Below are positions 14,742 to 15,993 of a DNA stretch of 15,993 bases, piece after piece. The position numbers were made by a program, and so were the translations under genes. The DNA lies in contig VMCO01000060.1 in the NCBI GenBank assembly GCA_008081325.1, positions 1 to 15,993 on the forward strand, in the 5' to 3' direction. Source of the stretch: Flavobacteriaceae bacterium (GTDB lineage Bacteria > Bacteroidota > Bacteroidia > Flavobacteriales > Flavobacteriaceae). The number at the start of each line of letters is the position of its first letter. The stretch's first letter is position 1. The notes under the pieces are model-generated. The model did not search any database, was not told where the DNA came from, and saw only the letters and a program-made list of their open reading frames with translations.

Positions 14742-15993
14742 ATGAAAAGAATATTTAAATATTTAATGATGACAGTCATCGCAGCCGGTACGATGTTCTA
14801 CTCATGTGAGACCACTGAGTTAGAGGATCTAGTCGACCCGAATGCACTGTCTCCAGATCTAGCTGATGCTGATCTGTTATTAAACTCTATCCAATTAAGC
14901 TACCTCGGAGCAATGCAGGACATGCAATTTAACGGTGCTGCTTTAGGAAGAATTAGCTATATGGGTGGTAGAGATTATTATAACAACTTCGGTGGTGGTA
15001 CTGTAAGTGGAGCTTGGGGTAGTTTATACTCTGGAATGCTTCCTGATATCGCTGCTATTGAAGCGCAAAATGGAGAGGAAAATTTATTAGCCTTCCATTT
15101 AGGAGTTTCTAAAGCCATGGCTTCACACGTCATGATGGGTATTGTCGACTCTGTAGGAGACATTCCGTTAAGTGAAGCAAACAACCCAAGCGAATATCCA
15201 TCTCCATCTGTTGATGATGATGCTGATGTTTATGCTGCGGCAGTTGCAATGTTAGATGAGGCTGAGTCTTATCTAAATGCAGCAGGTGGTGGTGATGACT
15301 TATTCTATGGAGGTGATACTTCAAAATGGATGAAGTTTATCAATACATTAAGAATGCGTGCAATGCTAACTACTGGTGATTATGCTGGTGCATTAGCACA
15401 GGGTGGTATTATCGATACTGCTGATGCAGACATGCAATTCAATTATGGAACTCAAGAACTTCAACCTGATACACGTCACCCATGGTACCAATCAGATTAT
15501 ACAACTTCTGGTGCTAACATTTATCAGTCTAACTGGCTAATGAACCTAATGGTTGGTGACCCTGGTGAATGGTATAATGCTCCTGTAGCGTATCCTGGTC
15601 TTGGAAATGAAGAAGATGGTGCTGTTCAACGAGCAGTAATGTCAGACGATCCAAGAAGAAGATACTATTTCTACAGACAACAGTGGATTACACCAGGACA
15701 AACTGGTATGCTTTATGCATTTGACGCAGGACCATATGTATGGCCTCTTTCATGGAACGGTGGTATTGATGATACAGCGAACGGAGAAACACTTCAATGT
15801 TCACTACAACTTCAACCATTCCATTTAGACTTCACAGAAGAAGGTACTGATGCTTACGGTATGGTAGGAAGATGGTGTGCTGCTAACTTAGGTTACTGGG
15901 GTAGATCTCACGGTAATGATGAGGGAACACCTCCTGATAACTTTACAAGAACAGCTGTAGGTGTTTATCCTGCAGGTGGTAGCTTTGACAACC
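14742..15993 (+). CDS. SusD/RagB-like nutrient-binding outer-membrane lipoprotein, 3' end cut by window edge
   Basis: This is the lid and substrate-binding partner of the upstream SusC. The ATG at 14742 lies 21 nt after the susC stop and opens a frame with no stop to the window end (417 codons). Residues 1-21 are a lipoprotein signal peptide with Cys22 (MFYSCETTELED). The lipobox has Phe-Tyr-Ser before Cys, looser than the enterobacterial pattern, and acidic residues after Cys fit surface export. The helical SusD core includes VDSVGDIPLSEA (135-146) and LFYGGDTSKWMKFINTLRMR (187-206), typical of the SusD-like group I associate with Pfam PF12771. About 60-130 C-terminal residues are probably missing. 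The ligand cannot be predicted. Confidence 0.93.
   Translation, partial: MKRIFKYLMMTVIAAGTMFYSCETTELEDLVDPNALSPDLADADLLLNSIQLSYLGAMQDMQFNGAALGRISYMGGRDYYNNFGGGTVSGAWGSLYSGMLPDIAAIEAQNGEENLLAFHLGVSKAMASHVMMGIVDSVGDIPLSEANNPSEYPSPSVDDDADVYAAAVAMLDEAESYLNAAGGGDDLFYGGDTSKWMKFINTLRMRAMLTTGDYAGALAQGGIIDTADADMQFNYGTQELQPDTRHPWYQSDYTTSGANIYQSNWLMNLMVGDPGEWYNAPVAYPGLGNEEDGAVQRAVMSDDPRRRYYFYRQQWITPGQTGMLYAFDAGPYVWPLSWNGGIDDTANGETLQCSLQLQPFHLDFTEEGTDAYGMVGRWCAANLGYWGRSHGNDEGTPPDNFTRTAVGVYPAGGSFDN

Noticed and set aside
11430..15993. A full polysaccharide utilisation locus
   Set aside because: Only the SusC and SusD components are visible; no carbohydrate-active enzyme or regulator is in the window, so the label would go beyond the evidence.
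1..15993. CRISPR arrays, tRNA or rRNA genes, insertion sequences, phage or defence genes
   Set aside because: None recognised on reading; the only tandem repeats are the 18-bp in-frame units within rplE, which lack CRISPR-like spacers.

Overview
The window looks like a chromosomal segment of a low-GC member of the Bacteroidota, most likely class Flavobacteriia. Four things point there: a SusC/SusD pair; Flavobacteriia-like ribosomal protein sequences; a perfect Bacteroidota-type promoter (TTTG, 19 nt, TAACTTTG) ahead of rpsL; and A/T-rich translation starts with no evident Shine-Dalgarno sequences. Genus-level placement is not possible by eye.

Left part (1-9495, minus strand): one long translation operon, read right to left: rpsL, rpsG, fusA, rpsJ, rplC, rplD, rplW, rplB, rpsS, rplV, rpsC, rplP, rpmC, rpsQ, rplN, rplX, and rplE, which runs off the left edge. 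This is a joined str-S10-spc cluster without tuf between fusA and rpsJ. Genes are separated by 2-22 nt or overlap by 1 nt. The exception is a 127-nt spacer between rpsJ and rplC that holds a strong hairpin followed by six U, several short palindromes and a 26-codon ORF. That spacer is the best candidate here for an undescribed regulatory element. Two starts were corrected: rpsQ begins at 1639 and rplV at 3379. The rplE product carries an acidic Pro/Ala/Glu tail beyond the normal L5 end, built partly from three perfect 18-bp tandem repeats.

Middle (9496-9673): a 178-bp divergent control region. It holds the str promoter, a 5'-leader hairpin, an 11-bp inverted repeat that mirrors the -7 box, and a 14-bp direct repeat.

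Right part (9674-15993, plus strand): envelope genes. First is a compact TamA-sized Omp85/BamA-superfamily outer-membrane protein (signal peptide, POTRA region, C-terminal barrel with an IRGF motif). After a 109-bp gap with a possible promoter come a SusC/RagA TonB-dependent transporter and, 21 nt later, a SusD-like surface lipoprotein cut by the right edge. SusC and SusD should form an outer-membrane import complex. No glycoside hydrolase, sulfatase or sensor is visible, so the substrate cannot be assigned. SusC/SusD codon use looks tuned for high expression, unlike the A/T-rich Omp85 gene.

No tRNA, rRNA, CRISPR array, insertion sequence or phage gene was recognised. I did not find a clearly novel multi-gene system. 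The noteworthy signals are regulatory or structural details within a largely conventional region.
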